Of a stretch of DNA of 64,000 bases, positions 1 through 11,800 are shown in pieces. This DNA is from Rosa chinensis. Lineage: Eukaryota; Streptophyta; Magnoliopsida; Rosales; Rosaceae. The stretch is from the NCBI RefSeq assembly GCF_002994745.2, contig NC_037094.1, positions 64,636,639 to 64,700,638 on the forward strand, written 5' to 3'. A program made the position numbers and the translations under genes. The notes below the pieces were generated by a model. The model made no database searches and was not told the origin of the DNA. It saw only the letters and a program-made list of their open reading frames with translations. The stretch's first letter is position 1, and the number at the start of each line of letters is the position of its first letter.

Positions 1-1323
1 AATTGGCAAATGAATCCAATGCCCTGCAGCTTGGTGACCTCTTCCCTGGTTGCACGATACCTCTCCTCGTCAAAGGCTCTTCTTTTTTGTTTGAAGGGGT
101 AGAAGGATGGCTTGATGCTTAACTTGTGTGTGATGATATCAAGAGAGATACCATGCATGTCCGTGTAGGACCATGCGAATACAGAGGCAATTTCTATCAC
201 GAATTGCATGAGCTCCGCTACTATCTCAGGGGAGAGTTAGGCGCCAATGTGAACTGTACTCTCAGGGTGCTCGTCAAAGATGCTGACGATCTGCAGGGAC
301 GTCTCCGGGTTAACAGGTTCCTTTTTGACATATTTCTCTTCATCGTCCCTGGGATTGTCAATCTTATCCATTAGTGACGGTTGATTTTCTATCGTTAGGA
401 TCTCATGGCGGCGCATCAAGCGTGTCACAGTTGTTGAGTAACACTCTTGTGCGAGTCGCTGGCTTCACCTAACATAGCCGGTGCCATTGGGGGTGGGAAA
501 CTTCATGAGTATCATATATCTAGCGATGATGCATTTCAACTTGTTGAGGGCTGGGTGGCCAATAATGGCATTGTAGAAACTGAAGCAGTCCACAAAGATA
601 AACTCAGTGTGTATTTCCACTATGTAGGGGCTATTTCCGATGGACGGGCGTATGTAGTCTGAAACTAGCAGTTGTGTAATGTAGCCAGAAAAGTTGAGTA
701 GCGGTTCACGGTCCGACAAAATTTTTCTATTTTGCTCAAGTTGGTTGTAAGAGAAGTTGAAGATGGCATTAATGGCGGACCCGCTGTTGACTGGCACTCT
801 TCCCACTGACCACTTGTTGAGTATTGCGTTGATTAAGAATGGGTCGTTGTGTAGGAAGTGCACGCCTCGCACAATGTTATGGGTTACCAATTGGACTTTG
901 GTAGTTTAGCGGATCTCTCATAGCGGATGTTGCATATTTCCTTTGGGTGGTTGCCGCATGCATAGCGCTTATTGCTGATGGGGGCGCCACCGTCGATTAT
1001 GTTGATATGGTGCTTTGGCTCAATGTTGGCAACTACTAGTGCTGGTTGGCAGACTTTGAATTGCTCCAGCTTGCCGTCACGGTATAGTGTTTCAATTAAA
1101 GTCTTTAGGGCATTGCAACTTTTGGTGTTGTGACTGCCATCTTTGTGGTATTTGCACCACATACCAGTGTTTCTAAGCATCCCTACCCTTGAGAACTTCC
1201 GCGGTAGCCACGGAGGAAATTGGCCTTTCCAGTGATCATAAACTTCCTCATAGGAAGTGGTGAGTATCATGAATAATGCGTACCGCTGGGAGGATGCCGC
1301 CTGCTAGTTGTTGCGGTTGTAAA
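1..1323 (-). pseudogene. Element A gag 3' end and pol protease region (decayed)
   Basis: Minus-strand frames here align with gag-pol of elements B and C. Around 1270-884 lies the gag C-terminus with a zinc-finger-like C/H motif (WCKYHKDGSHNTKSC). Positions 890-465 hold the retropepsin-like region, and 428-1 the linker leading to RT. The protease site that reads VDSGS in B and C reads VNSGS here, so the catalytic Asp is replaced by Asn. The frame is split by stops near 884 and 465. RT itself is not reached before the window edge. It is a non-functional fragment; assignment rests on clear collinear similarity to the better copies in this window. Confidence 0.8.
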
Positions 1324-1328
1324 TATGA
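1324..1328. repeat. Target-site duplication of element B, left copy (TATGA)
   Basis: TATGA directly abuts the outer end of B's 3' LTR here and recurs at 24330-24334 next to its 5' LTR. A 5-bp duplication is the Ty3/gypsy norm and fixes B's borders. Confidence 0.9.
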
Positions 1329-1827
1329 TGTTAATGCTCAAAGTCTGGCGGTAGCTGATCTTTCGTTTAACGCAGGTCCGGTGGGCGGACCGCTACTCTG
1401 AGGACTTGATGGCCTTCGCTAGCTGTCACACGAGAGACAGGGCGTCAGAGGGAGACAGCGTTGGGCCATCTTCACTTCTCCAATGACTAAGTTAGTCAAT
1501 GCATATAGGCAGCATAACAATAAATGAGTAGTAAATGCGTAATTAATGAGGAGAGAGGAGAGAACCTTTTATAGGTGAGGAGAAGGTTGATCTTCTTCTT
1601 GTTTTCGATGTGGGACTGATGCGCTTCGAATCCCAGCGTTTGGAGCTTCTGGTGCTATCTTGGCGCAGCGCGTCAGCCGTGATCTGGGGGCGATCCGAGG
1701 CTTAGGCGGTAGCCCGCTTGGCTGTGTTTCGGTAGGTCACTCCTTTGGTGGGAGTTGGTACCTCTGGCGGTACAATGAGCGTGGCTCATTATAGCTAATT
1801 ATGCTTGCAAATGTACATGTAGGTACA
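1329..1827 (-). repeat. Element B 3' LTR
   Basis: 499 bp, beginning TGTACCTACATG and ending GAGCATTAACA on the minus strand. It is a close match to the LTR at 23822-24329 and related to C's LTRs. A TATA-like TATAAAAGG (minus strand) lies near 1565-1575, the likely U3 promoter. Confidence 0.92.
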
Positions 1828-1848
1828 AGTCCCCCATGTCCCCAGTCA
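1828..1848 (-). other. Element B polypurine tract
   Basis: On the minus strand this reads GACTGGGGACATGGGGGACT, directly abutting the 3' LTR. It is the expected plus-strand primer site; element C has a near-identical tract at 18025-18044. Confidence 0.75.
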
Positions 1849-2388
1849 AGGAGGGCAATCTTGGTTGGGGAGTTGATCGGCGGTGTGAAGCGTTATCTCC
1901 GCTAGACTTGCAAAAGCATAATTAGCGTCAGTGCGTTGTCAACCATGGATTTACTGAGTGAACGCTTTATACCCTTTCGGGTGGGCCCTTGCTAGGCCCA
2001 CTAGGGAGTCCCCCACTCCTCAGCCAAGACGGACCTCCGGACGGTTGGCAAATTGTTTGTTGAGGGGGAGCTGCACGGAGCAGAGGGTGTTGCGTAGCGA
2101 GCCCAATCTTTAATACCCAAGTGACGGGGGTCAACGTACCTGATCAGGGCCGTCGTAGACTGTTGACAAGTCCCCGTGTCCCGTAGGGATGATCTGACAG
2201 TAACCCCGCATGGCGGTCGTTGTCAGAGTGAGGCGTAGCCTCGGGATTCACCGCTGGCTGATATCCCCCCGCTGGTTGTAGCAGGAAGTAGCGTAGCGTA
2301 GACGTGCCCGGCGGTGTTTTATTGAGCGGTGTTGCACTCAGCAAATTACGCGGTTTGCAAGATGGAAAGGGAGTTCTGCTAGCGGTGT
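1849..2388. other. Element B 3' spacer, no gene seen
   Basis: Non-coding spacer between the polypurine tract and the tandem repeats. It matches the equivalent spacer of element C (about 17466-18024) in inverted orientation. Short open frames here are not conserved between the copies. Confidence 0.6.
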
Positions 2389-2780
2389 TGCGTGTAGCGG
2401 AGGCTGCACTTCTTGCAAGTTGACGAGTGGAAGTTCCGCTAGCGGAGACTTCACTTAGCAGAGACTTCGTCGCTTCGACGATGACAAGGGAGAAATTCCT
2501 CTAGCGGGGTTTCGCTCAGCGGCGACTTCGTCACCTGGAAGGTGACAAGTGAGAAGTTTCGCTAGCGAAGTTTCGCTCAGCAGAGACTTGGACGGTGACA
2601 AGTGAGAAGTTCCGCTAGCGAAGTTTCGCTCAGCGGAGGCTTCGTCACTTGGAAGGTGACAAGTGAGAAGTTCCGCTAGCGGGGTTTCGCTCAGCGGAGG
2701 CTTCGTCACTTGGGAGGTGACAAGTGAGAAGTTTCGCTAGCGAAGTTTTGCTCAGCGGAGACTTCGTCACTTGGCGATTT
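2389..2780. repeat. Element B subterminal tandem repeats (about 60-bp unit)
   Basis: About six imperfect units of roughly 60 bp, each with a CGCTAGCG/CTAGCGG core, a CGCTCAGCGGAG segment and a CACTTGGAAGGTGACAAGTG palindrome-like segment. The unit is the reverse complement of the repeat in element C at 16692-17465. Open frames crossing it only reflect the periodicity. Confidence 0.85.
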
Positions 2781-3023
2781 CTTCCCAAGTGGTTACTTCC
2801 ATTTAGACGCTTGTCTGATGGTGGTCGGTACGTGGCAAACTTATAGAGGGTTAGCGTGTGGAGGCGTGTCTCCTCAGCCTAGCCATCTACTTGCCATTAA
2901 TGCGAGTAATTATGGATTTTGTAATCGAGGCGACGCCTCGGTTAATCCGGAGAGTAAGTGGAGACGTGGGACAGGTGTACGGCTGGTACGTGATGTTGTA
3001 TTTCAGTGGACGGCATAGAATTG

Positions 3024-3054
3024 TTTGACATTGACATAAAAGGGGGGGGGGGGG
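3024..3054 (+). promoter_or_regulatory. Candidate promoter of the element B antisense ORF
   Basis: TTTGACATTGACATAAAAGG followed by a G run. The same TGAC..TGACATAAAAGG block sits upstream of the aORF in C (16419-16446, minus) and E (63737-63762, minus). CATAAAAG may act as the TATA element. Its position upstream of a conserved 5' leader fits a promoter; no expression data. Confidence 0.45.
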
Positions 3055-3237
3055 AACTTAGCGAGATTTGACACTTTGCTAAAGCTTCAAACTCTACTAG
3101 TTGTCTTCAAGCTCTGTTCTTTTGAGATTCGAGAAGAAGGCTGCGGCGATTTCGTGGAGTTATCACACCTGGAAAGACGACGATCTCCTGCACTGAAGAC
3201 AAGTGTTGACGATCTCACCAGAGATTTCATCTTTGAG

Positions 3238-3554
3238 GTTGGTATCTTGAACCTCATCCCTGTTTCATTGGATCTTTGCTATGGCCAGTTTCTGGGTTTT
3301 GTGTTTTGTGTTTCTTTTTGTGTGACCTGTTCTTCCCCGATGTGTTCTGAGGGTGTAAAGTGAGGTTTGGGGGTAGGTTTATGGTGTTTGGCAGAGAGGT
3401 GGTGTTTAGGGATTTGCTAGATGGTCGAATCTGGGTTGAGTGTATGTTTTGTTCCTGTTTTGGGATTTCTGGGTAATTGTTTCTTAATGTTATTTGATGC
3501 AACTGTCATAGGGATGGGTTAGATTTTGTGTGAACTGACTGATTTGGGTTTTAG
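3238..3554 (+). other. Candidate 5' UTR intron of the element B antisense ORF
   Basis: Possible donor GAG|GTTGGTATC at 3238 and acceptor TTTTAG at 3554, eight bases before the ATG at 3563. The donor context AG|GTTGGTA and the acceptor TTTTAG|GGTTT are kept in C and E. This is an inference from conserved splice-like sites. Confidence 0.4.
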
Positions 3555-3562
3555 GGTTTGGG

Positions 3563-6288
3563 ATGGCTAACGTCATAGAAATTTCAAGCAGTGAGGATTC
3601 CGGGTCTGACGCGTCGTTCAGTGTGGCGGATAAAATTTTTATTGACTCGTTGCATCCTTCTGCCCGTGCAGGAACCTCACTGCCAGAACTGTTAGAGATC
3701 GAGCCGCTACAAACCATACCCTGGGAAGTAACTATGGGCCGTGCTTCGCGTTCAGAGAGTTCTAGGGCGGGAGAGGCTGTCGCTGCCCGAAATAGGCGTG
3801 AGGAGCGGTTAGAGAGTAACAGTGTTGTTAGCGGCTCCGCTGACGGGGGAGAATTTAATGGGGAGGATACTGAGTCAGCTTGGGTGCTCCGTGACAGTAC
3901 ACCTGTCGACAAAGCGGGAGGGCCGATGACCGTTTCTGCCGTCAACCGGTTGAAGCGGATATTTCGGTTTCCAGGTGTAGTGAAGTTACGCTCGCCGACG
4001 TCGGATGAAAAGGCCTCGATCCTGCCAGCGGGGTGTGCCGCAGTGCACGAGGCGATCTTCCACCAAGGAGTGTCATTTCCGATGTTATCAAATCTCCAGA
4101 TTCTGGTGTGCGAGTTTGGCCTCGCCTTTGGGCAGATTTGTCCCAACATGTGGCGGTTGATGATGGCGCTAAACTCGTTATGGCACTTGTCTGGTTATGA
4201 GGGGCCAACTGTGGCGGAGGTGTTATACTTCTACAAGCTAGTGTATGTGAAGCACCGAGGTTGCCGAGGGCAGGTGAACTTGAGTCGCCGCCAGGGGGCG
4301 CCCAAGCTTGTTGAGAACCTGAAGGATTCCATGTCCTGTTGGCGAGGTACCTTCTGTGTTGCTACGGCGGGGTGGGAGTACCAAGCAGGATCCAATGAGG
4401 GGAACCGTCGTTTAGGATTAAGTCGGAGTTTCAGCCTATCCGAGGTTGTGTCGATCTCCACTGACCAAAGTTGGTGATTTTTATTGTGAGTCGCTGTAGT
4501 TTGTACTAACGGTTACTTCACTTTTTGTTTTGTTTTGTTTTTTTATTTTTTGTAGCGGGCCTGCACTATAACCTTACTCGTGAAGAAGAGTGTCGCGTGG
4601 CACGTATCAGAGGCTGTTGGCGGAATCACAATCTTCTGGATCTTCGCCTTCTCACTAGTTGGGAGTTGTTGGTTGATCAACAATTAACTCGCTCCGTTGG
4701 TAAGCAGTTTCTGCCACAGCACGCCTTAGTTAAGTTTGTCCCAGGCTAAGTCGTTGTTTTTTTTTTTTGTAGAAACTCCGCCGGGTAATAAAGCGAGCCG
4801 GGACGCCTTTGCTAAAGCCATGGATCGTGCTGAGATCGACGATTTTTTGGCGAGTATGTATGCCTCCAGGCTGGCGGCTCAGAAGACGGTCGTTGATCCA
4901 GAAACACTGGATCTAAGTCAGTCCGAGGTTCCTGTGGTGCTACCTATGCCGCACCACTCGCACCTTGGTAGCAACGGCTCGCCCGTCGTTCAGGCGGGGA
5001 CTGGTGTGGCTAGTGAGGCCGTGCCACTGAAAGAGAGGGCACCTGCCACCCGGCGCGGAGTACACAAGGAGAAAACGGTGCAGCCGGCAGAGACCGTCGC
5101 CATTGCGGGGTTGGAGCGCCTCTGAGGGGATCGAGGCCTGCCCCTGCTGGAAGCACATGGGTGCTTCAGCGAAAACGCCGTCAAAATGACTCTGGCGGGG
5201 AAGAGGAGGATGATGTGGAAACCACTGGGGCCCGCCAGCAGAAGAGGGCACGACAGGCTCCGCCCAAGGCTCCAGCGGACGTGGAGGGAGAGGTGCCCGC
5301 GAGCGACCTAGACTCTTTTGCCGCGTACGCCGTGTTCTTAAATGATGGTGACCAGGAGTTTCTTTACTACCTCTGCTAGCGGCTTGGGTTCGGCAGCCTG
5401 GAGGGGATTGTACGCTCAACGGCCGTTAACCAATCGCCCTTCAGCACGGCCTTTGGGCATCTCTCTGTTGGACTGCACGAGATGTTCCTGGCGGCGTCGA
5501 AACAGCCTCGGGTAGAGCGGGAGCTCAGGGAGGAGGTGACGGGTCTTCAAAGGGAGCTGGGGGAGGCCCAGGACAGGTTGGCGGACGTGGAGCGGCGCCT
5601 GACAAAGGCTGACTGTGATGCAGCGGATGCCCGTGGCAAGTTGGCAGTCGCCATTGAGCGGGACCTGGAGCGGAACAATCAAGTCTCCAAGCTAGAGCAA
5701 GATATGTCTCTGCTGCAAGATCGGGTGGCCGCCAAAGATAAGAAGTTTGAGATCCTTCAGCGGGAGTCTGCCGCCAGACTGGCCGAGGTTAAAAGGTTGG
5801 AAGGTGAAGTCGCTCGCCTCGGGGCTAAGGAAAGTCGTGCTGCGGCCGCCGCTGTGGCGGCATTCAAGCAGTCGGCGGAATATAAGAAGGCGCTGACTGA
5901 GGCGGCGAAGGCTGGTGCCCTTGCCAATGTGGAGATGCTGAAGCAGAAAGGCGCCATTAATTGGGCGAAGGCGTCCATGCCCGTCGTGCCGCCAGCTAAG
6001 GATGCTCCGTCGGCGAAGGGTACGGCCCCTGCTCAGGTTGACGGTGCCTGCTCAGGTAGTGGGGAAAGTGGCGCACACCCGACGGATGACTCCCAGCGGA
6101 CTCCTCCTCCTACCTAGTCGGAGGTGTCTCGTGCTGGGTTTTTGACGGCCCATACTCGGGCGGATGGTACAATGGAGACTCCAAGTCCCACTGCCCGAGG
6201 GTCTGACCAAACAAGCCGCCTACATCCGCCGCTGCATGTTGAAGGTGGATATCCTGATGGCAGCCGAGCCAACCTAGCCAACCCTTGA
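3563..6288 (+). pseudogene. Element B antisense ORF (aORF), Transposase_28-like, three exons, decayed
   Basis: Runs opposite to B's gag-pol, between pol and the 3' LTR. Start ATG 3563 (MANVIEISSSEDSGS). Inferred exons are 3563-4444, 4556-4699 and 4773-6288, with GT-AG introns and T-rich acceptors. Exon 1 encodes an acidic N-terminus, then a conserved block (about residues 120-290) resembling the Pfam Transposase_28 'putative gypsy type transposon' domain. Exon 3 encodes a Lys/Arg-rich segment, then a long coiled coil (about 5480-5900) rich in Leu, Glu and Arg. Breaks against copies C and E: a lost G near 4400 (frameshift), a frameshift near 5110 leading to TGA at 5123-5125, TAG near 5377 and TAG at 6115-6117. 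The known antisense ORFs of Tat elements have no settled function, and none is claimed here. Confidence 0.75.
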
Positions 6289-6574
6289 AAGATGAAGTTT
6301 TCTTCTTCTTTTTTGTAGCCGCTGAGGTGTAATTTTTTGATGTAAAGAACTCTTTTGGGTGGGGAGTCCCAGCCCTATATATATGAAATTTCGAAATTTG
6401 GTGTTTGTCATGATATGTCTGTACCGCTAGAGTTTTGACTAAGAGTTTTGCTTTTGCCAATCAATGAAACATTAAAGGAATTAAGATTGGTCCAAGTGCA
6501 CAATGTAGCGGACGTGGTCCGCTGACTATTGCTGACGTTGCCAGTTGCCCCCAGTGCTAGACTTGGTAACAATG

Positions 6575-6579
6575 GTTTG
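6575..6579. repeat. Target-site duplication of element C, left copy (GTTTG)
   Basis: GTTTG precedes C's 5' LTR and recurs at 18524-18528 after its 3' LTR. Closing the gap restores the B sequence ACAATGGTTTGAATAATTCC, matching C's own equivalent region near 12950-12975. Confidence 0.9.
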
Positions 6580-7091
6580 TGTACCTACATGTACGTTTAC
6601 AAGCATAATTAGCTACAATGAGCCACGCTCATTATACCGCCAGAGGTATCGAATCTCACTAAGTGGGTGACCTGCGGGAGACACAGCCAGGCGGGCTACC
6701 GCCCTAGCCCGGGATCGCCCCCAGCTCACAGCTAACGCGCCGCCACGCACCGCGCCAAGTTAGCGTCAGAAGCTCCAGACGTTGGATGTCGAAGCACATC
6801 AGTCCCACATCGAAAACAAGAAGAAGATCAACCTTCTTCTCACCGATAAAAGGTTCTCTCCTCTCTCCTCATTAATTACGCATTTACTACTCATTTATTG
6901 TTGTGCTTCCCATATACAGTGACTGACTTAGGCATCAGAGAAGTGAAGACCGCCCAACGCGGTCTCCCTCTGACGCCCTGTCTCTCGTGTTACAGCAAGT
7001 GGAAGTCATCAAATCCTCGGAGTAGCGGTCTGCCCACCGGACCCGCGTTAAACAAAGAATCGGCTACCGCGCCGGACTTTGAGCATTAACA
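6580..7091 (+). repeat. Element C 5' LTR
   Basis: 512 bp, TGTACCTACATG to GAGCATTAACA. It carries GATAAAAGG near 6844-6852 where the 3' LTR has TATAAAAGG, the likely core promoter. It holds a 25-bp stretch (near 6614-6638) that the 3' LTR lacks. Confidence 0.93.
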
Positions 7092-7113
7092 TTGGCGCCG
7101 TCTGTGGGAACCC
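7092..7113 (+). other. Element C primer-binding site
   Basis: TTGGCGCCGTCTGTGGGAAC starts directly after the 5' LTR. The TGGCGCC start is typical of plant Ty3/gypsy elements. I did not assign the tRNA. Confidence 0.85.
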
Positions 7114-7144
7114 TTGAACAAAAGGTCATCCCGCCACAATCACC

Positions 7145-8800
7145 ATGACTAACGATGGCAGGGGACACGCTGAAGAGCAGGCAGATCAGTCTGCCATTCC
7201 CCCACCCACCAACCCAGCGGTAGGCATCAACCGCGCGTTGTTCACCATCCCAGTCAACCCCGGCGGTGAGACAAACCCAAGCAGCAGCCGCCCCCAGGCC
7301 AAGACCTTGCCTCTCTCTATATGAGTTGGCACTGGCGGATCTTCACAAAGCAAATAGAGAGCGCGAGCAAGAACGAAAAGAAAAGCCGAGGCCCAAAAGC
7401 AGGTGGCCACGCTCGTGTCACGGTTTGATGAGCTAAAGAGAACTCTGGAAGCAACCGCCAACCCGGAGCGAAGTGAGCAGTCACGAAGCACCAGGCACAG
7501 CCGACCTGGTACTGGAGCATTGATACCAGCACCAGTCGTGCACATGCAGGTCCCGCTACGCCTACCAGAGCTAGCGGGAATTGGACCGCCCCCTGTACCC
7601 CAACCAATGTTGGAACAGGAGGCAGAGTCATCACTGCACTCCCACCACTCGAGGCCTAGGGCAAGAACCGAGGGCAACCCACCCACTCCCAGGCGGGGAT
7701 CAGTTCAGCGGGATACCCGGCTGAGTCTGACCGGCGATGCAACCGCTCAGATACTGGAACGGATGCAACAGTTGGAGCAAAGATTGACCCGAGCTGAGTC
7801 AGGCACCCCGGCACCAATTTCAAATCCGCTTTTTGTGTCCAGGCCAGGACCATTCACTACTGCGATTCTGCAAGCTGTCAGACCAGCATACGCAAAGACT
7901 CCAAAAATGTCACATTATAGCGGTAAGACTGATCCCTTCGTCCACATGGACACCTTCAAGAAGGTCACCAACAACAAAGGATTCGATGATGCCGCCCTAT
8001 GCCACTTATTCAGCGAAACGCTAGACAATGAGGCAATGAACTGGTTCTTCGAGTGCCCGCCAGGATCCATCGACTCATTTCAGGCATTGTCACACGCTTT
8101 CCTTTCTCGGTTCATCCTACTATCCGCTGGACACCATAATACAAGCCAACTGTTCAACGTCAAGCAGGGTACGGAAGAAACACTGAAGGCGTTCGTCACA
8201 AGGTGGCGAGCGGCAGCATCTCAGTGCCGTGATCTTGATAAAACAATGCCTTCGGCGGCCTTTAAGCAGGGACTCCTCAAAGGGCCATTCCTCTATCACC
8301 TTAACTACAATCACCCAAATGCGGTATATGACCACCTCATGAGTGAGGCAGTCATTCATGCCCAAGCAGAATTCATCACATATGGAGAAACCCCACCGTC
8401 ACCAGCGGCAGTAGCAAAATCGACACAACCCTCCTCCAGTCAGTAGGGGACCGCTAACAGAACCTCCACACCGCCAACTGACAAAAAGAAGGAATGGCAG
8501 CAGGGACAGAACCAGAACAAGCGGCAGAAGGACCAGCACTACAAGGGAAACCGCCCATCCCATGGGGACAACCGCAACAAACATACGGAGTCTTCCCAGA
8601 GGTATGCAGTATTTACAGTCCTCACGGCCTCATATGAAGAAATATACAATCAGTGCAAGGATCAGATACCACCGTCGGCCCCTGGAAGATACCCAAAAAC
8701 AGGAAAGCCAAGAAACACCGGCAGGTGGTACAAATACCACGAGGATAGCAGTCACAATACCAACAGCTGCAACGCTCTCAAAACGGCCATTGAGACTTTG
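7145..8800 (+). pseudogene. Element C gag (capsid/nucleocapsid), decayed
   Basis: Gag forms the virus-like particle that packages the element RNA. Start ATG 7145 (MTNDGRGHAEEQ), matching B and A. A frameshift near 7318-7390 breaks the N-terminal part; the main frame is open from 7403. The retrotransposon gag (PF03732-like) core is at about 7900-8380, including FLSRFILLSAGHHN and VTRWRAAASQC. Pro-rich linkers flank it. A Cys/His motif of the form YKYHEDSSHNTNSC near 8728-8770 is the nucleocapsid finger, with its first Cys replaced by Tyr (B and A have CKYH). TAG at 8444-8446 replaces a CAG present in element B. Gag is in the same frame as pol, as one gag-pol ORF. Confidence 0.85.
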
Positions 8801-11800
8801 TACCGCGATGGCAAGATGGAACAATTCAAGGTGTGCCAACCGCCACCTGTGATCGCTGGCATTGAACCCTTGGGCCGCATTAACACCATTGACGGGGCTG
8901 CTCCAATCACCAATATGTCCCATAGGGCTAGAAAGAGTTATGCACGGGCTAATCACCCAAAGGAAGTCTACAACATCCGCTACGAAAGATCCGCCAAACT
9001 CCCAAAGTCCGGTTGGGAACCTATTACCTTCTCAGAGGAGGAGGAATGCGGAGTGCATCTGCCCCATGACGATCCTTTCTTGATCGACGCCATCCTCGGC
9101 AAAATGTCAGTCGGAAGAATCCTGGTTGATAGCGGATCCGTTGTCAACGTTATATTCAGTGGTTGTTACAACGACCTTAAGCGGAACAAAAAACTACTCC
9201 AAGATCATGAACCACTGCTCAGTTTCTCTGGTGACGTCACGCAACTGCTGGGTTCTGACTATATGCGGCAAGTAATCGGTACTAGTCCATGTATGGCTGA
9301 GATACATACGGAGTTCATAATTATCGATTGTTTTAGCTTATATAACGCCATCATTGGTCGGCCATCGCTCAATAAAATCAAGTGCATCATTGCCGGATAC
9401 ATGCTACTCATGAAATTCCCCACACCCAACGGCACAGGCGGTGTCAGGGGAAGTCAACAGTTGGCACGCGAGTGTTATTCCACTACTATAGCACAATCAA
9501 CCCGCCGCCACGAGATCCTAGCGGTAGGCAGTCAGGCACCGCCACCAAATATTTTTGAGGACCCCAGGGATGACGAAAAGAAGTACGTAAGGAAGGAGAC
9601 GGTCAACCAGGAAACATCATTAAGGGTCGTCAGCATCTCTGATGAGCACCCCGAGTTGGGGGCGGAGCTCACTCAGTTCCTACATGACAACGCTACGGTC
9701 TTTGCCTGGTCATATGCAGACATGCTAAGTATCTCCCCTGAAATCATCACACACAAGTTGAGCATCAAACCATCCTTCTACCCTATCAAGCAGAAGCGTA
9801 GAGCCTTCGACGAGGAGAAGTACCGTGCTATAGGAGAAGAGGTTGCCAAGCTGTAGGGCATTGGGTTCATACGCCAGATCATCTATCCCTAGTGGATTTC
9901 CAACCTGGTGATGGTCAAAAAGGCTAGCGGTAGGTGGAGGATGTGCGTTGACTTCAAAAATCTTAACAAGGCATGCCCAAAAAATAGTTTCCCACTACCC
10001 CGCATCGATCAACTGGTCGATGCAACCGCTGGACACGAGCTCCTCAGCATGATGGATGCTTTCTCCGGCTATAATCCGATCAGGATGCACCCCGACGACC
10101 AGGAATGTACCACCTTCACCACCGACAAAGGCCTGTATTGTTACAATGTGATGCCTTTCGGTTTGAAGAACGCAGGGGCAACTTATCAGCGACTGATGAA
10201 CGCCATGTTCGCGGAACATCTGGGCAAGATAATCGAGGTCTACGTAGATGACATGTTGGTCAAAAGTATAAAGGCCAGCGGGCATGTGGCAAACCTAAAA
10301 ATCATAATAACCATCCTCTTAGCCTACGGTATGCGCCTCAACCCAGAAAAATATTTCTTTGGCGTCACCGCCAGCAAATTTCTGGGCTATATTATCAGTG
10401 AACGGGGCATCGAGGCTAACCCTGACAAGGTGCAAGCCATCCTCGACTTGATGGACCCAGAATGGAAAGTGCACGTCCAGTGCCTCTAGGGAAAACTAAC
10501 CGCCCTGTCTCGATTCATCTCCAGACTGACCGACAGGTGCGCCCCATTTTTCAAAGTCCTTAAAACAACCCACAAGAAAGTCATCGATTGGAACCCAGAG
10601 TGCCAGGCGGCATTCCAGGGCCTGAAGGAGTACCTGGCGGCAGTTCCTCTACTTTCCATTCCTGTGCAAGGCGAGACACTATACATATACCTGGCAGTAT
10701 CACAATCGGCAGTAAGCTGCGCCATCGTTCAGCGGGAGAAACAGGACGAACTCCCAGTATTCTATGCCGGCCGAGGCATGAACGGAGCGGAAACCAGGTA
10801 CCCTCCCTTAGAACAACTCGCTCTCGCGCTAATCGTCACCGCCATACGCCTCCGCCAGTACTTCCAGGCCCACACAATCCATGTGTTAACCAATCAACCG
10901 CTGAGACAAGTAATGCAGAACCCTAAACATTCGGGGGGCCTCAGCAAGTGGGCCATTGAGCTCAGTGAATTTGACATCGATTACAAACCGAGAACCGCCA
11001 TGAAGGGCCAGGCGGTGGCAGACTTTATTGCTGAGCTCACCGAACTACAACCCGAATCTAAGGTCGGAGCGCAACTAGGAATGGAGATGGTGGTACCTGA
11101 GGAACAATTTCCCCAGCGGTCAGACTGGAACCTACATGTGGACGGTTCCGCTAGCGCCAAGGCCAGCGGCGCCGGATTCATCTTAACAGGACCAGGGGGC
11201 TCATCGTTGAGTACGCGTTGAAATTCAACTTTAAAGCTTCTAAACACATGGCGGAATATGAAGCACTCATTGCCGACCTACTCCACGCCATTGATTCAGG
11301 GGCGGACAGCGTTAACATCTTCAGCGACTCTCAGTTGGTTGTTAACCAGGTCAACGAAAGTTTTCAGGCTAAGGACCAACAGTTGGCGGCATACTTAGGG
11401 TACGTCAAAACACTGCTAAAAAAAATTCAAGTTCCACACCATCACACAGATCCCAAGGAAAAGAACGACAAGGCTGATTCATTGGCAAGACTGGCAACCG
11501 CCCAGCCACACCAAAGTCCAGCGGACACAAGGGTAGAGTGTCTGGACAGGCCAAGTATCACAAAAACCCTGGCGAAGATCTTCAACATGAGACCAATCCT
11601 AGCTGGATGGACGAAATTATTCAGTACAAACGCAACGGGACATTGCCAGAGGACAAGATCAAGGCGCGACAGCTCCAACGGAGAGCAACCCGCTACAACA
11701 TCCAGAACGGAAAACTCTACCGCCAGGGATTCACTCACCCCAACCTCCGCTGCCTAACCCCAGAGGAGGGCAAGGTTGTGTTGACAACAATACATGGCGG

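Noticed and set aside
2144..2709. Open frames on the minus strand across the element B repeat array
   Set aside because: They arise from the 60-bp periodicity (a multiple of three) and are not conserved in element C.
5416..5978. Minus-strand open frames opposite the aORF coiled coil
   Set aside because: Shadow frames of a GC-rich coding region on the plus strand; no conserved product in copies C and E.
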